DNA of 64,000 nucleotides from CAWJNF01 sp963844235 (GCA_963844235.1 CAWJNF010000004.1:124001-188000); one strand, 5' to 3'. Shown: positions 32,569 to 41,987, counted from the stretch's first letter. Made by a program: numbers and translations. Notes: generated by a model not told the origin, from the letters alone.

Positions 32569-34067
32569 CGCCGCTCCCAGAGCGAGCGGAAGGGACGGTC
32601 GAGCGCTCGATACAGGTCCCGGTACACGGCGACGAGCTCGCCGTACGCTTCCGCCGAGGCCGGGTCGGGCTCGATCACGGTGCGCACGCGTGCCGCCGCC
32701 CGCGCCGCGCCCGCCAGGTCGTCGACGGCGCCGACGCCGACGCCGGCCGACAGGGCGGCGCCCCAGCACGTGTAGTTCGAGTCCTCCATCACGGAGAACG
32801 GCACCCCGAGGACGTCGGCCTTGATCTGCGTCCAGAGACGGCTCGCAGCGCCGCCGCCGATGACCCGCACCTCGACCGGCTCGGTCGTGGGGTCGAGACG
32901 CCGCGCCGCCTCCAGGTAGCCGGCGTACTCGTAGGCGACGCTCTCGAGCAGCGCGCGGTACAGGTGCTCGCGCCGGTGGCGCCACGTCAACCCGACGAAC
33001 ACGCCCGCCACGGCCGGCTCGTAGGGGCAGACGCGTCCCCCGAAGTGCGGGACGCACACGAGGCTCTCGGCCCCCGCCGGCACGGTCGCGGCGAGCCGCT
33101 CGAGCTCGGCGAATCCGCCTTCGACCGGAAACGTCTCGAGGAACCAGCGCTGCGTGAGCCCCGTGCCGCTCGTGTACCCCTGCAGGTGCCAGAGGCCTTC
33201 GACCCCTGAGGCCAGGCAGATCAGGACGCGACCGTCGACGTCGGGAACGAAGCGAGGCGAGCAGATGCCGACGTGGTCGGAGGTCCCGGCAGTGTCCACG
33301 GTGATCCCCGGGTCGACCGCCCCGACGCCCAGCCAGCCGCACGGACCGTCTCCGGGCGCGACGACGAGCGGCAACCCGGCGGTCAGTCCGGTCTTGCCGG
33401 CCGCTTCCGGCGAGAGCCGCCCTACGACCTCGCCCGCCGGCACGACGCGGGGCACAAGCGCCGCCGGCACGTCCCACAGCTCGCTCAGCTCCGTCGCCAC
33501 ACTGCCGGCCGTGACGTCCACGAGGCCGAGGAAGCCCGACGAGGAACGGTCGATCACGGCTGCGCCGGCCTCCGCGTCGGCGAGCCGCAGGAGCACGTAT
33601 CCGGCCGGCTCCACCATCCGGGCAATGCGGTCGACCTCGGCAGGGTGAGCACGCCGCCACCACGCCGTCTTCGGCGCCAGGTAGGGCGGTACGCCTCCGA
33701 GCTCGAGCAGCCGCGCGCCGGACTGCGCCATCGCCTCGTCGACGGCCGAGGCTGCGCGTCCGTCGAGCCAGGAGAGGTGCGGCGAGACGGCGTGGCCGTC
33801 GCGGCCGACGAGCACGAGGCCCCCCATCTGGCCGGTGACGCCGATGCCGGCGACCGCGCTCGCGTCGATGCGGGCGGTGAGCGTGCGAAGAGCGGCGCAG
33901 GCGGAGTCGACGAGCACCTCGGCCGGCTGCTCGGCGAATCCCGGCGCCGGATGCTCGAGGGTCACGGGCACGCTCTCCTCGGCGAGCAGGCGCCCGTTCG
34001 CCGAGAACGCGCACGCCTTCGTCGCCGAGGTGCCGGCGTCGATTCCTACGAGCACGGCGTCGGTCAT
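32538..34067 (-). CDS. FGGY-family carbohydrate kinase (xylulokinase-like)
   Basis: 509-residue two-domain ATPase-fold sugar kinase. Phosphate-1 motif GIDAGTSATKACAF opens the N-terminal domain; GVTGQMGGLVLV, SWLDGRAASAVD and PGDGPCGWLGVGAVDPG follow; the C-terminal domain has VIGGGAASRLWTQIKADVLGVP and CWGAALSAGVGVG. It phosphorylates a pentulose or related sugar. ATG 34067 (MTDAVLVGID) is the most likely start; the frame is open to 34094. It diverges from the peptide ABC operon, so coregulation is possible. Confidence 0.88.
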   Translation of the reverse strand: MTDAVLVGIDAGTSATKACAFSANGRLLAEESVPVTLEHPAPGFAEQPAEVLVDSACAALRTLTARIDASAVAGIGVTGQMGGLVLVGRDGHAVSPHLSWLDGRAASAVDEAMAQSGARLLELGGVPPYLAPKTAWWRRAHPAEVDRIARMVEPAGYVLLRLADAEAGAAVIDRSSSGFLGLVDVTAGSVATELSELWDVPAALVPRVVPAGEVVGRLSPEAAGKTGLTAGLPLVVAPGDGPCGWLGVGAVDPGITVDTAGTSDHVGICSPRFVPDVDGRVLICLASGVEGLWHLQGYTSGTGLTQRWFLETFPVEGGFAELERLAATVPAGAESLVCVPHFGGRVCPYEPAVAGVFVGLTWRHRREHLYRALLESVAYEYAGYLEAARRLDPTTEPVEVRVIGGGAASRLWTQIKADVLGVPFSVMEDSNYTCWGAALSAGVGVGAVDDLAGAARAAARVRTVIEPDPASAEAYGELVAVYRDLYRALDRPFRSLWERRQKESQRAGL

Positions 34068-34142
34068 CAATGCATTCTTAGAACTCGGCGCCAACTTCGC
34101 GCAGCCGGGTCCGTCTCATTGGTCAGCGAGGGATGCCCTGTG

Positions 34143-34151
34143 TGCTATACA
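34143..34151 (+). promoter_or_regulatory. Extended -10 promoter of the peptide transport operon
   Basis: TGC-TATACA, an extended -10 element, about 44 bases before the ATG of the binding protein gene. It gives a leader of about 37 bases containing GGAGG. Confidence 0.5.
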
Positions 34152-34194
34152 GGCGCCCTGGGCGGGGAAGCCGGAGCGAAGGAGGGGCGCTGCC

Positions 34195-35913
34195 ATGGAA
34201 GACAACGAGCGCGAGTCGCTCGAGAGCCGCAGGATCACGCGGCGAGAGCTGCTGGTCGTCGGCGGGGGCGCGGTGGGTGCGATCAGCCTCGCGGCGCTGC
34301 TCGCGGCCTGCGGTGGAGAGGACGAGGCGGCGGCGCCGGCCGAGGAGCCTGCCGACACCGGGGCGGCGCCTCCCGCGGCGCCATCCGCGACCGAGACCGT
34401 ACCGGGCGGTGGCGGCGGCGACGTCGACACGATGGCCTGGGTGATCAACAGCGAGGCCGTGTCGATGGACTACGCACTGGCGTACGACTTCAACACGAAC
34501 TGCGCGACGACCAACATCTGCGAGCCGTTGCTGCGCTTCAGCCCGGAGGGACAGCTCGAGCCGAACCTCGCCGAGTCGTGGGACCAGCCCGACTCGACCA
34601 CCTTCGTGATCACTCTTCGCTCCGGCGTCAAGTTCCACGACGGCACCGACATGACCGCCGAAGACGTCGCCTTCAGCCTCAACCGCCACCGCGATCCGGA
34701 GCTCGGCTCCTACCTCGCGACGTTCCACGAGCGAGTCGAGGACGTCTCGGCAACAGGCGATCTCGAGGTGACGGTGAAGCTCGGCGCGCCCGACTCGGTC
34801 TTCCACTGGGCGCTGGCAACGAACGCCGCAGCAATCACGTCGCAGGCCTGGGTCGAAGCGAACGCTGCCAATGTCGGTACGCCCGACGCCGGAATGATGG
34901 GCACGGGGCCGTACATGTTTACGTCCTGGACGAAGGGCCAGGAGATCGTGCTCGACCGTTTCGACGACTACTGGAACACCGAACGGGCCAACGCTGTGAA
35001 GCAGTTCGTCGTCAAGATCATCCTCGACGAGGCGACGATCGTGCAGGCGCTGACGACCGGCGAGGTCGACGGCGTCTTCGGCACGGCGCTCTCCGGCAAG
35101 AGCGTTCAGGCCCTCACCGGGGTGGATGCCGTCAGCGTCTACCGCGCGCCGTCCTACCAGGTCCATTACCTGACGATCAACACCCAAAAGCCGCCGTTCG
35201 ACGACCCACGCGTCAGGCAGGCGATCTCGATGGCAATCGACAAGGACGGGTTGCTCCAGTCCACCTGGGGCGGGATCGGGCAGGCCCCCATCAAGTCGCC
35301 GGCCACCCCCGCGATGTGGACCTACGAGAAGGATGCGTTCCAGGCAGCCTGGGACGGGCTGCCCGAGTACACCGTCGACATCGAGGGCGCCAAGGCGCTG
35401 ATCGACGAGGCGGGTGCGGCAGGAGCATCCGCCAAGATGCTCGTCGCCCTCCCGTTCGACGAGGAGCAGGCCGTCGCCATCCAGGCCGCGGCGAGCCAGA
35501 TCGGCCTCGATCTCTCGCCCGAGAAGATCGAGCTCACGGACAAGATCGGGAGGGAGTTCTCCGGCACGGAGGACCGCGACTACGACATGTCCGTGACCCA
35601 GTGGGGCTCCGACATTCCGGATCCGGCCGGGAACCTCCTGATCAACTTCCTGTCGACCAACCTCGTCACGAACAACTCGGCCTACAAGAACCCCGACGTC
35701 GACACTGCGCTGAACGCCTGGCGCGAGACGGTCGACCCGGCGGAGCAGGCGCAGCATCTGATCGACGCCCAGGCGCTCATCGTCCCCGACCAGCCCTGGG
35801 TCGTCTTCTACAGCCCCGACGCGGTCATGGTGCTGAACAACCGGCTGGGCGGCTACCAGATCCGGCCGCTCACGTACTGGGACCCGTTCGCCGCCGACTT
35901 CAGCGGCGTCTAG
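34195..35913 (+). CDS. ABC transporter peptide-binding lipoprotein (SBP family 5)
   Basis: 572-residue extracytoplasmic binding protein. The N-terminus has a twin-arginine motif (SRRITRRELL), a hydrophobic core and a lipobox LAAC with Cys at about 39, so it should be a lipoprotein, possibly Tat-exported. A Glu/Ala/Pro-rich linker (40-80) leads to the SBP_bac_5 domain: YEPLLRF-like CEPLLRFSPEG, LRSGVKFHDGTDMTAEDVAFSL, GTGPYMFTSW, DDPRVRQAISMAIDKDGL. It delivers oligo- or dipeptides, or nickel, to the permease; the following iminopeptidase favours peptides. GGAGG precedes the ATG. A strong hairpin after its stop should raise its level relative to the permease genes. Confidence 0.9.
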   Translation: MEDNERESLESRRITRRELLVVGGGAVGAISLAALLAACGGEDEAAAPAEEPADTGAAPPAAPSATETVPGGGGGDVDTMAWVINSEAVSMDYALAYDFNTNCATTNICEPLLRFSPEGQLEPNLAESWDQPDSTTFVITLRSGVKFHDGTDMTAEDVAFSLNRHRDPELGSYLATFHERVEDVSATGDLEVTVKLGAPDSVFHWALATNAAAITSQAWVEANAANVGTPDAGMMGTGPYMFTSWTKGQEIVLDRFDDYWNTERANAVKQFVVKIILDEATIVQALTTGEVDGVFGTALSGKSVQALTGVDAVSVYRAPSYQVHYLTINTQKPPFDDPRVRQAISMAIDKDGLLQSTWGGIGQAPIKSPATPAMWTYEKDAFQAAWDGLPEYTVDIEGAKALIDEAGAAGASAKMLVALPFDEEQAVAIQAAASQIGLDLSPEKIELTDKIGREFSGTEDRDYDMSVTQWGSDIPDPAGNLLINFLSTNLVTNNSAYKNPDVDTALNAWRETVDPAEQAQHLIDAQALIVPDQPWVVFYSPDAVMVLNNRLGGYQIRPLTYWDPFAADFSGV

Positions 35914-35940
35914 TGGCTTGACCGCTCCACCGATCGGAAC

Positions 35941-35975
35941 GTGGTGCCGCCCTCGAGCGTCGTGGGCGGCACCAC
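35941..35975 (+). terminator. Hairpin between binding protein and permease genes
   Basis: GTGGTGCCGCCC and GGGCGGCACCAC form a perfect 12-base stem around an 11-base loop, 28 bases after the stop. Without a T-tract it is probably an attenuator or mRNA-stabilising element. Confidence 0.7.
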
Positions 35976-36004
35976 GGTTCCCGACGCGTAGAAGCAGGTA
36001 GGTC

Positions 36005-36955
36005 TTGGGCCTCTACGCAGCCCGCAGGCTGCTCGGCGCGATCCCGCTCCTGCTGGCGACGTCCTTCATCGTCTTCTCGTTCCTCCACCTCGCCCCGGGA
36101 AGCCCCGAGCAGGTGCTGCTCGCCGGCAAGAACGTCAACGAGGCAACCAGGCAGGCGATCCGCGACCGCTACCGCCTCGACGACCCGTTTCTCACCCAGT
36201 ACTGGACCTGGCTCACGAACGCGCTTCAGGGCGATCTCGGCGAGTCGATCATCTTCAGGGACGACGTGACGGACGTCGTCACGCCGCGCATCCTCCCCAC
36301 CGTCGAGCTCGCCGTCTACGCGCTCATCCTCATCGGGATCTTCGGCCTGGGGCTCGGCATCGCAGCCGGAATCAAGCGTCACGGGCCCCTGGACACGACG
36401 GTCTCGATCTTCACTCTCGTCGGCTCGTCGATCTCGACGTACGTCTCCGGGATACTTCTTATTACGATATTTGCGGTCGCGCTCGGGTGGTTTCCGGTGT
36501 TCGGTCTCGGCGACCCGGGCCTGGACCGCGTCTACCACCTGACGCTGCCCGCGATCGCGCTCGCCGTCGCGCTCTCCGCATTCGTCGCCCGCGTCGCCCG
36601 TGCCGGTCTGGGCTCGTCCCTGGAGCAGGAGTTCGTCGAGACCGCGCGGAGCCGCGGCTTCTCGGAGCGGCGCGTTGTCGGCAAGCACGGGATGCGCAGC
36701 GCGATGATCCCCATCATCACGGTGGGCGGCCTCGTGTTCGGCTTCCTCATCACGGGGGCGGTGCTGGTCGAGTTCACCTTCGGTCTCAACGGGCTCGGCG
36801 CGCTCCTCATCCAGGCCGTCCGCACGAAGGACTTCGCGGTCGTACAGGCCGTCACGCTCCTCTTCACGGTCGCCTTCATCCTCATCAACCTGGGAGTCGA
36901 TCTCCTCTACGCGGTCATCGACCCCCGCGTCCGGCTCCGGCAGAAGACGGCCTGA
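36005..36955 (+). CDS. Peptide ABC transporter permease (DppB/OppB type)
   Basis: 316-residue inner-membrane permease with six predicted helices. LGAIPLLLATSFIVFSFLHLAPG opens, and the EAA loop reads VETARSRGFSERRVVGKHGMRSAMIPIITVGG, contacting the ATPases. The TTG start follows AGGTAGG by 2 bases. The stop TGA overlaps the next ATG (TGATG), so translation is coupled. Substrate specificity is set by the binding protein. Family identity is secure. Confidence 0.92.
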   Translation: MGLYAARRLLGAIPLLLATSFIVFSFLHLAPGSPEQVLLAGKNVNEATRQAIRDRYRLDDPFLTQYWTWLTNALQGDLGESIIFRDDVTDVVTPRILPTVELAVYALILIGIFGLGLGIAAGIKRHGPLDTTVSIFTLVGSSISTYVSGILLITIFAVALGWFPVFGLGDPGLDRVYHLTLPAIALAVALSAFVARVARAGLGSSLEQEFVETARSRGFSERRVVGKHGMRSAMIPIITVGGLVFGFLITGAVLVEFTFGLNGLGALLIQAVRTKDFAVVQAVTLLFTVAFILINLGVDLLYAVIDPRVRLRQKTA

Positions 36956-37818
36956 TGGCCACGCCGGCCGAGGAAGCACCGACCCTCTACCGGCGCCGCT
37001 GGGTCCCGGCGTTCGACGCCCCCGCGGCCGCGATCGCCGGCGGGATCGTGATCGGTCTCCTCGTGCTCGTCGCGATCTTCGCGCCGCTGCTCGCGCCCTA
37101 CGATCCGACCGCCATCGATCTCGGCAACACGCTCGCGCCGCCCAGCTCCGAGCATCTGCTCGGAACGGACGCGTCGGGCCGCGACATCCTCTCGCGTCTC
37201 ATCTACGGCACCCGGACGAGCCTGCTCGGCCCCCTGCTCGTGGTCGGGATCTCGACGCTCGTAGGTGTCCCGCTCGGCCTGCTCGCCGGTTACCGGGGCG
37301 GCACTGTGGACGGGATCCTGGGGCGGATCTGGGACGTCATGTTCGCGTTCCCCCCACTCCTGCTCGCGATCGTCATCGTGGCCGCGTTCGGCGCGGGTTT
37401 CTGGACGGCCACGATCGCTATTGCGATCATCTACATCCCGCTGTTAGCCCGGGTCGTGCGCGGCGTCGTGCTCGTCGAGCGGGAGAAAGCGTACGTCGAC
37501 GCCTGCAAGGTGCAGGGGTTCTCGAGCATGCGAATCGCCGGGCGCCACGTGCTGCCCAACGTGTCGCCGACGATCGCCGCTCAATCGACGCTGAACTTCG
37601 GGTACGCCCTCCTCGACCTCGCAGGGCTGGCGTTCCTCGGGCTCGGCGTCCAGCCTCCGACGTCGGACTGGGGGCAGATGCTCACGGACGGTCGCGAGAG
37701 CCTGGTGCTCCATTCGTACTCCGAGGTGATCTCCGCCTCGATCGCTATCGCCGTCGCCGTCGTCGCCTTCAACCTCGTCGGCGATACCCTGTCCCAGCGC
37801 GCGGGCCGATCGCGATGA
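36955..37818 (+). CDS. Peptide ABC transporter permease (DppC/OppC type)
   Basis: 287-residue permease of the DppC family: a first helix IAGGIVIGLLVLVAIFAPLLAPYDP, then HLLGTDASGRDILSRLIYGTRTSL and the EAA loop AYVDACKVQGFSSMRIAGRHVLPN, ending in AGLAFLGLGVQPPTSDWGQML. The extracytoplasmic loop between helices 1 and 2 is typical of the C-type partner. The start overlaps the upstream stop by one base and the end overlaps the first ATPase gene by 4 bases. Confidence 0.93.
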   Translation: MATPAEEAPTLYRRRWVPAFDAPAAAIAGGIVIGLLVLVAIFAPLLAPYDPTAIDLGNTLAPPSSEHLLGTDASGRDILSRLIYGTRTSLLGPLLVVGISTLVGVPLGLLAGYRGGTVDGILGRIWDVMFAFPPLLLAIVIVAAFGAGFWTATIAIAIIYIPLLARVVRGVVLVEREKAYVDACKVQGFSSMRIAGRHVLPNVSPTIAAQSTLNFGYALLDLAGLAFLGLGVQPPTSDWGQMLTDGRESLVLHSYSEVISASIAIAVAVVAFNLVGDTLSQRAGRSR

Positions 37819-38855
37819 CGGACCTTCCGCTCCGCGCGTCCGCGGCCGACGGCGGCCCTCTGCTGGAGCTGCGGGGTGTCACAACGGAGCTGCTGATCGG
37901 CGGGCAGCACCACGCCGTCGTGCGCGACGTCAGCCTCGCCATCGACCGAGGAGAGGTCGTGGGCCTCGTCGGCGAGTCGGGCAGCGGCAAGTCGATGACG
38001 GCACGCACCATCCTTCGGCTGCTGCCGCGCGGTGCCCGCACCCGGGGCGAGGTGGTCTTCGACGGGCTGAATCTGCTGGCCGAGCCGGTGCGGGCGCTGC
38101 GGGCGGTCCGCGCCCGCCGCATCTCCATGATCTTCCAGGATCCGCGCGCCCACATCGATCCGCTCTTCACGGCGGGGGACCATCTCGCCGAGGGCCTGCG
38201 CGTGCACGGAGGACTGAGCCGCCAGGACGCCCAGCAGCGCGGGCTCGAGCTGCTTGCCGACGTGGGCATCGCCGACGGCAAGCGGGTCATGCGCGCCTAT
38301 CCGGGGGAGCTCTCCGGCGGGATGCTGCAGCGCGTGATGATCGCCGGGGCCCTCGCCGGCCAGCCGGAGCTGCTGATCGCCGACGAGCCGACGACGGCTC
38401 TCGACGTGACGATCCAGGCCGAGATCGTCGCGATCTTCGACGGCCTGCGCCGCGACCGCGACCTGGCGATGCTCTTCATCACGCACGATCTCGAGCTCGC
38501 CTCCGCGATCTGCGACCGCGTCATCGTCATGTACGCCGGCCGCATCATGGAAGAGCAGCCGACCGAGGGCCTCTTCGCCGCGCCGGCCCACCCGTATACG
38601 GTGGGCCTTCTCGCTGCCCGCCCGGCGCTCGAGGCTCGCAGCGACCGCCTGGCGGTGATCCCGGGGCGTCCGCCGACCCCGGTGGAGACACCGGAGGGCT
38701 GCCCGTTCCACCCACGCTGCGCGTTCGCGGTCGACGCCTGCCGCGCCGAGATCCCGCCTCTCCGTCGTGTGGGGCCGGGCGCGTCCTCGGCCTGCCGGCG
38801 AGTCGACGACATCCGGTCGGAGCTCGCGGCCCTGCATGTGCCCGCCCGTGCCTGA
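37815..38855 (+). CDS. Peptide ABC transporter ATPase (DppD/OppD type)
   Basis: 346-residue ATPase. Walker A GESGSGKS (about 52-59), Q-loop SMIFQDPRAHIDP, signature LSGGMLQRVMIAGAL, Walker B LLIADEPTTALD and the H-loop ITHDL are all intact. The C-terminal oligopeptide extension carries GCPFHPRCAFAVDAC, whose cysteines may bind a [4Fe-4S] cluster as in DppD. It forms a heterodimer with the following gene product. The ATGA start overlaps the permease stop. Confidence 0.93.
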   Translation: MTDLPLRASAADGGPLLELRGVTTELLIGGQHHAVVRDVSLAIDRGEVVGLVGESGSGKSMTARTILRLLPRGARTRGEVVFDGLNLLAEPVRALRAVRARRISMIFQDPRAHIDPLFTAGDHLAEGLRVHGGLSRQDAQQRGLELLADVGIADGKRVMRAYPGELSGGMLQRVMIAGALAGQPELLIADEPTTALDVTIQAEIVAIFDGLRRDRDLAMLFITHDLELASAICDRVIVMYAGRIMEEQPTEGLFAAPAHPYTVGLLAARPALEARSDRLAVIPGRPPTPVETPEGCPFHPRCAFAVDACRAEIPPLRRVGPGASSACRRVDDIRSELAALHVPARA

Positions 38856-39873
38856 GAGCGGCGCCAACGGGAATGCGTTGCTGTCCGTCGAGGGCCTGTC
38901 CAAGACGTTCATCGTCAAGCGGGCCATGTCGGGGCGGGGTCGTACGGAGATCCCGGCCGTGCGCGAGATCTCGTTCTCGCTCGCTGCCGGATCGTCGCTC
39001 GGCATCGTTGGCGAGTCAGGCTCGGGCAAGACGACGATTGCCAGGATGCTCGTCGGCCTGGAAACCCCGAGCGCCGGACGGATCGCCCTACAGGGCAAGG
39101 AGCTCGCCGCGCGGCCCTCCCGTGCCGAGCGCCAGGAGCGGGCACGCGCCATCCAGATCGTCTTTCAGGATCCGTACACGTCGCTCGACCCGCGCCAGTC
39201 GGTGAGACGGGCGCTCGATGAGGTGCAGCGGGTGCACTTCGGCCGCTCGCAGGCAGATTCCGCGGCCCGTACGAGCGAGCTGCTCGACGCCGTCGGGCTC
39301 GGAGTCAAGGAGTCGCGCTCGCTGCCCCGCGAGCTGTCCGGCGGCCAGCGCCAGCGCGTGGCCATCGCGCGGGCACTCGCGGCCGAGCCGGAGATTCTCG
39401 TACTCGACGAGGCAGTCTCCGCCCTGGACGTCTCGATCCAGGCGCAGATCCTCAACCTCCTCGCCGACCTGCGGCGCGATCTTCGGCTGACCTACATCCT
39501 CATCTCGCACGATCTCGCCGTCGTGCGGCAGGTTGCGGACGACGTCCTCGTGATGTACCGCGGGCGGGCCGTGGAAACCGGGCCCGTCGAGACGATCCTG
39601 GCGGCGCCGCTCCACCCGTACACGCAGCGTCTTCTGGAATCGGTGCCGCGGCCGGGCATGTCGCTCGAACGGCAGACGGCGCGGCTCGAGGCCGACGAGG
39701 GCGGCTGCCTGTTTCGCGCACGCTGCCCGAAGGCGCACGACCGCTGCGTGGAGGAGCCGCCGCTGATCGCGACCGACCGCCTCCACGCGGCGCGCTGCTG
39801 GCTGGTCGACCGGAGCGGCGCAATGCCCGCGCACGAGCCCGAAACGACGGCAGGAAAGGAGCATCATGGCTGA
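38836..39873 (+). CDS. Peptide ABC transporter ATPase (DppF/OppF type)
   Basis: 345-residue ATPase, partner of the preceding gene. Walker A GESGSGKT, Q-loop QIVFQDPYTSLDP, signature LSGGQRQRVAIARAL, Walker B ILVLDEAVSALD (Ala in place of the usual Pro-Thr after DE) and ISHDL. The C-terminal extension has GCLFRARCPKAHDRC, cysteines as in the partner. ATG 38836 or GTG 38848 may be the start; both overlap the upstream gene. The 3' end overlaps the iminopeptidase gene by 8 bases. Confidence 0.92.
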   Translation: MCPPVPESGANGNALLSVEGLSKTFIVKRAMSGRGRTEIPAVREISFSLAAGSSLGIVGESGSGKTTIARMLVGLETPSAGRIALQGKELAARPSRAERQERARAIQIVFQDPYTSLDPRQSVRRALDEVQRVHFGRSQADSAARTSELLDAVGLGVKESRSLPRELSGGQRQRVAIARALAAEPEILVLDEAVSALDVSIQAQILNLLADLRRDLRLTYILISHDLAVVRQVADDVLVMYRGRAVETGPVETILAAPLHPYTQRLLESVPRPGMSLERQTARLEADEGGCLFRARCPKAHDRCVEEPPLIATDRLHAARCWLVDRSGAMPAHEPETTAGKEHHG

Positions 39874-40765
39874 GCAGGAGGGCCGGCTGACCGTAGACGA
39901 GGCCGGCCACGAGATCTACTACCGGCTCTTCGGCGAGGGGCCGGAGACCCTCGTCGGGCTCCACGGCGGGCCCGGCGCCGACCACCGGTACCTGGCGCGG
40001 CTCGGCGAGCTCGCCGGTGACGGCATCCAGGTTCTCCTCTACGACCAGCTCGGGAGCGGCAAGTCCGACCGGCCCGACGACGCGTCGCTGTGGGTCGTGC
40101 CGCGCTTCGTCGAGGAGCTCGAGACCGTCCGGACGAGCCTCGAGCTCGGGCCCGTGCACCTCCTCGGCCAGTCGTGGGGCGGGTTCCTCGCACTCCAGTA
40201 CGCGCTCGACCACCCGGCCGGCGTGAAGAGCCTTGTCCTCTCCAACACCGGCTCGAGCACCGCGGAGGTCTTCCGCGGCATGACCCAGCTCCGCCTCGAC
40301 CTCGGCGCCGAGGAGTTCACGCAGATGGCGATGCACGAAGGCAAGGGCGACGTGGAAAGCCCTGAGTACCAGGCGCTCGTCATGCAGCTCTACGCACGTC
40401 ACCTGCGCCGCACGACCCCGTTCGAGATCGAGCGCTCGATCCGCGAGTTCCAGGAGATCATGGTGCCGCTCATGGACCTCGGCCCGGCCTACTTCGAGAT
40501 GTGGGGACCGCACGAGTTCCTCCTCACCGGCACGCTGGCCGACTGGGACGTCACCGACCGTCTCGGCGAGATCGAGGTACCCGCGCTGATCGTCTGCGGC
40601 TGGTACGACGAGTGCGACCTGCGCTGCCACCGGATCCTGGCCGACCGCATCGCGGACAACGAGTTCGTCATCTTCGGCAACTCGAGCCACTGCACGATCC
40701 TCGAGAAGGAGGGCGACGCGTACCTCGCTGTCGTCAAGGACTTCGTCCGCCGCGCCTCCGCCTGA
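39866..40765 (+). CDS. Proline iminopeptidase-like alpha/beta hydrolase (S33)
   Basis: 299-residue cytoplasmic hydrolase. HGGPGADHR forms the oxyanion hole, GQSWGGFLAL holds the nucleophile Ser, GWYDECD the acid and SSHCTI the His, completing a Ser-Asp-His triad. The pattern HGGPG...GQSWGG is that of proline iminopeptidases, which release N-terminal proline from peptides. AGGAAAGGAG precedes the ATG. Its place as last gene of the peptide-import operon supports a role in trimming imported peptides. Other small amide or ester substrates cannot be excluded. Confidence 0.88.
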   Translation: MAEQEGRLTVDEAGHEIYYRLFGEGPETLVGLHGGPGADHRYLARLGELAGDGIQVLLYDQLGSGKSDRPDDASLWVVPRFVEELETVRTSLELGPVHLLGQSWGGFLALQYALDHPAGVKSLVLSNTGSSTAEVFRGMTQLRLDLGAEEFTQMAMHEGKGDVESPEYQALVMQLYARHLRRTTPFEIERSIREFQEIMVPLMDLGPAYFEMWGPHEFLLTGTLADWDVTDRLGEIEVPALIVCGWYDECDLRCHRILADRIADNEFVIFGNSSHCTILEKEGDAYLAVVKDFVRRASA

Positions 40766-41563
40766 TCAGTTCCAGCTCGGCAGCGGCGGCTGGACGGGGT
40801 CGTCGATGTAGAGGAAGCGTCCGTTCGTGGCCTCCGTGGGATCGCTCGCCAGGCGCAGCACGAGGTCGGCTGCCTTGTACGGCGGATCGCCGCCGCTCTC
40901 CCCGACCATCGCCGCCCACTCACGGTACTCCTGGCCGTCCGGGCCCAACTCCTCGGCCGCGTCGCGAACGGCGCGCCACATGTCCGTCTTGACGTCGCCG
41001 GGGTGGATCGCGTTCACGGTGACGCCCGTGCCTTCCAGCTCCGCAGCCAGGTGCCGCGTGAGCTGGTTCAGCGCCACCTTGCTCGTCACGTAGGCGCTGT
41101 CGAGCTTTCCGGGCGGGTAGAGCGCCCCGGCCGAAGACACGTTGATGATCCGCCCGAAGCCGCGCTCGATCATGCCGGGCACGAACGTGCGGCAGGTCAG
41201 GTACGGGCCGACGAGGTTCACCATCACCGTCTCGACCCAGTGCGCGGGGTCGCCGTCCACGATGAGCCGGAGCGGCCCGAACACCCCGGCCGCGTTGACG
41301 AGCACGTCCGGCGGCCCGAGCTCGCGCTCGACGTCGCCTGCCAGCGACTGGACGAGCTCGACCCGGCTCACGTCGACGGGAAAGGCCCGTGCGACGCCAC
41401 CGCTCTCGGCGAGCCGGGCCTCGACCCGGGCGAGCCCCTCGGCCCCACGGGCCACGAGCGCCACGCGCGCACCCGCTCCCGCGAGGGCGGCCGCGACCTC
41501 GGCGCCGAGGCCCCGGCTCGCCCCGGTGACGAGAGCGACCCTCTCCGCGAGAACGCCGTCCAA
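40766..41563 (-). CDS. Short-chain dehydrogenase/reductase
   Basis: 265-residue classical SDR. TGASRGLGAEV binds NAD(P), NAAGVFGP is the NAG motif, Ser lies in NVSSAGAL and the active pair in AYVTSKVAL (YxxxK), followed by NAIHPGDVKTD. The catalytic tetrad is complete. Substrate unknown. The TTG start lies 5 bases after the RidA stop, so the pair forms an operon. The gene ends at the base following the end of the convergent iminopeptidase gene. Confidence 0.88.
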   Translation of the reverse strand: MDGVLAERVALVTGASRGLGAEVAAALAGAGARVALVARGAEGLARVEARLAESGGVARAFPVDVSRVELVQSLAGDVERELGPPDVLVNAAGVFGPLRLIVDGDPAHWVETVMVNLVGPYLTCRTFVPGMIERGFGRIINVSSAGALYPPGKLDSAYVTSKVALNQLTRHLAAELEGTGVTVNAIHPGDVKTDMWRAVRDAAEELGPDGQEYREWAAMVGESGGDPPYKAADLVLRLASDPTEATNGRFLYIDDPVQPPLPSWN

Positions 41564-41568
41564 GCGGA

Positions 41569-41949
41569 TCAGCTCGGCTTTCGGGCCACCGCCTCGATCT
41601 CGACCTTGAAGCCGACGAGCCCCGCCTGCACGGTCGTCCGGGCCGGGTACGGCTTGCTGAACGTCTGCTCGTAGACGGCGTTGTACGCCGGGAAGTCGCC
41701 GAGGTCGGTGAGGTAGGCGTTGATCTTGACGACGTCCTCGAGCGAGCAGCCGGCGGCCTCGAGGCAGGCGCGCAGGTTCTTCAGCGTCTGGACGGTCTGC
41801 TCGGTGATGTCGTCGGAGACGAGGTTGCCGTCGACGTCGAAGGGCGCCTGACCGGCCGTGAAGACGAGGTCGCCGCTGACGACGACGGGCGAGTACGGCA
41901 CCTTCGGGACGGCGACGCCGTCGGGCTGGATCGGTTCGCGCTTGGGCAT
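41569..41949 (-). CDS. ridA: RidA/YjgF-family enamine/imine deaminase
   Basis: 126-residue trimeric RidA-fold protein. The conserved Arg of PARTTVQAG (about 103) and the C-terminal VEIEAVA segment mark the catalytic clade that hydrolyses reactive 2-aminoacrylate and related enamines formed by PLP enzymes. FTAGQAPFDVDGN and VVKINAYLTDLGDF are typical. GGAGGAGAGC precedes the ATG, so this gene has a normal leader. The dehydratase at 28728 could supply such enamines, but is not linked. Confidence 0.88.
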   Translation of the reverse strand: MPKREPIQPDGVAVPKVPYSPVVVSGDLVFTAGQAPFDVDGNLVSDDITEQTVQTLKNLRACLEAAGCSLEDVVKINAYLTDLGDFPAYNAVYEQTFSKPYPARTTVQAGLVGFKVEIEAVARKPS

Positions 41950-41987
41950 GGCTCTCCTCCGTCGATGGGACGTGACCCGCGGAACGT

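Noticed and set aside
30916..34014. A very long minus-strand open frame of about 1030 codons
   Set aside because: Its product is Arg/Gly-rich and patternless and runs across the LLM, phosphotriesterase and FGGY kinase genes in other frames. Long antisense frames are normal at this GC content.
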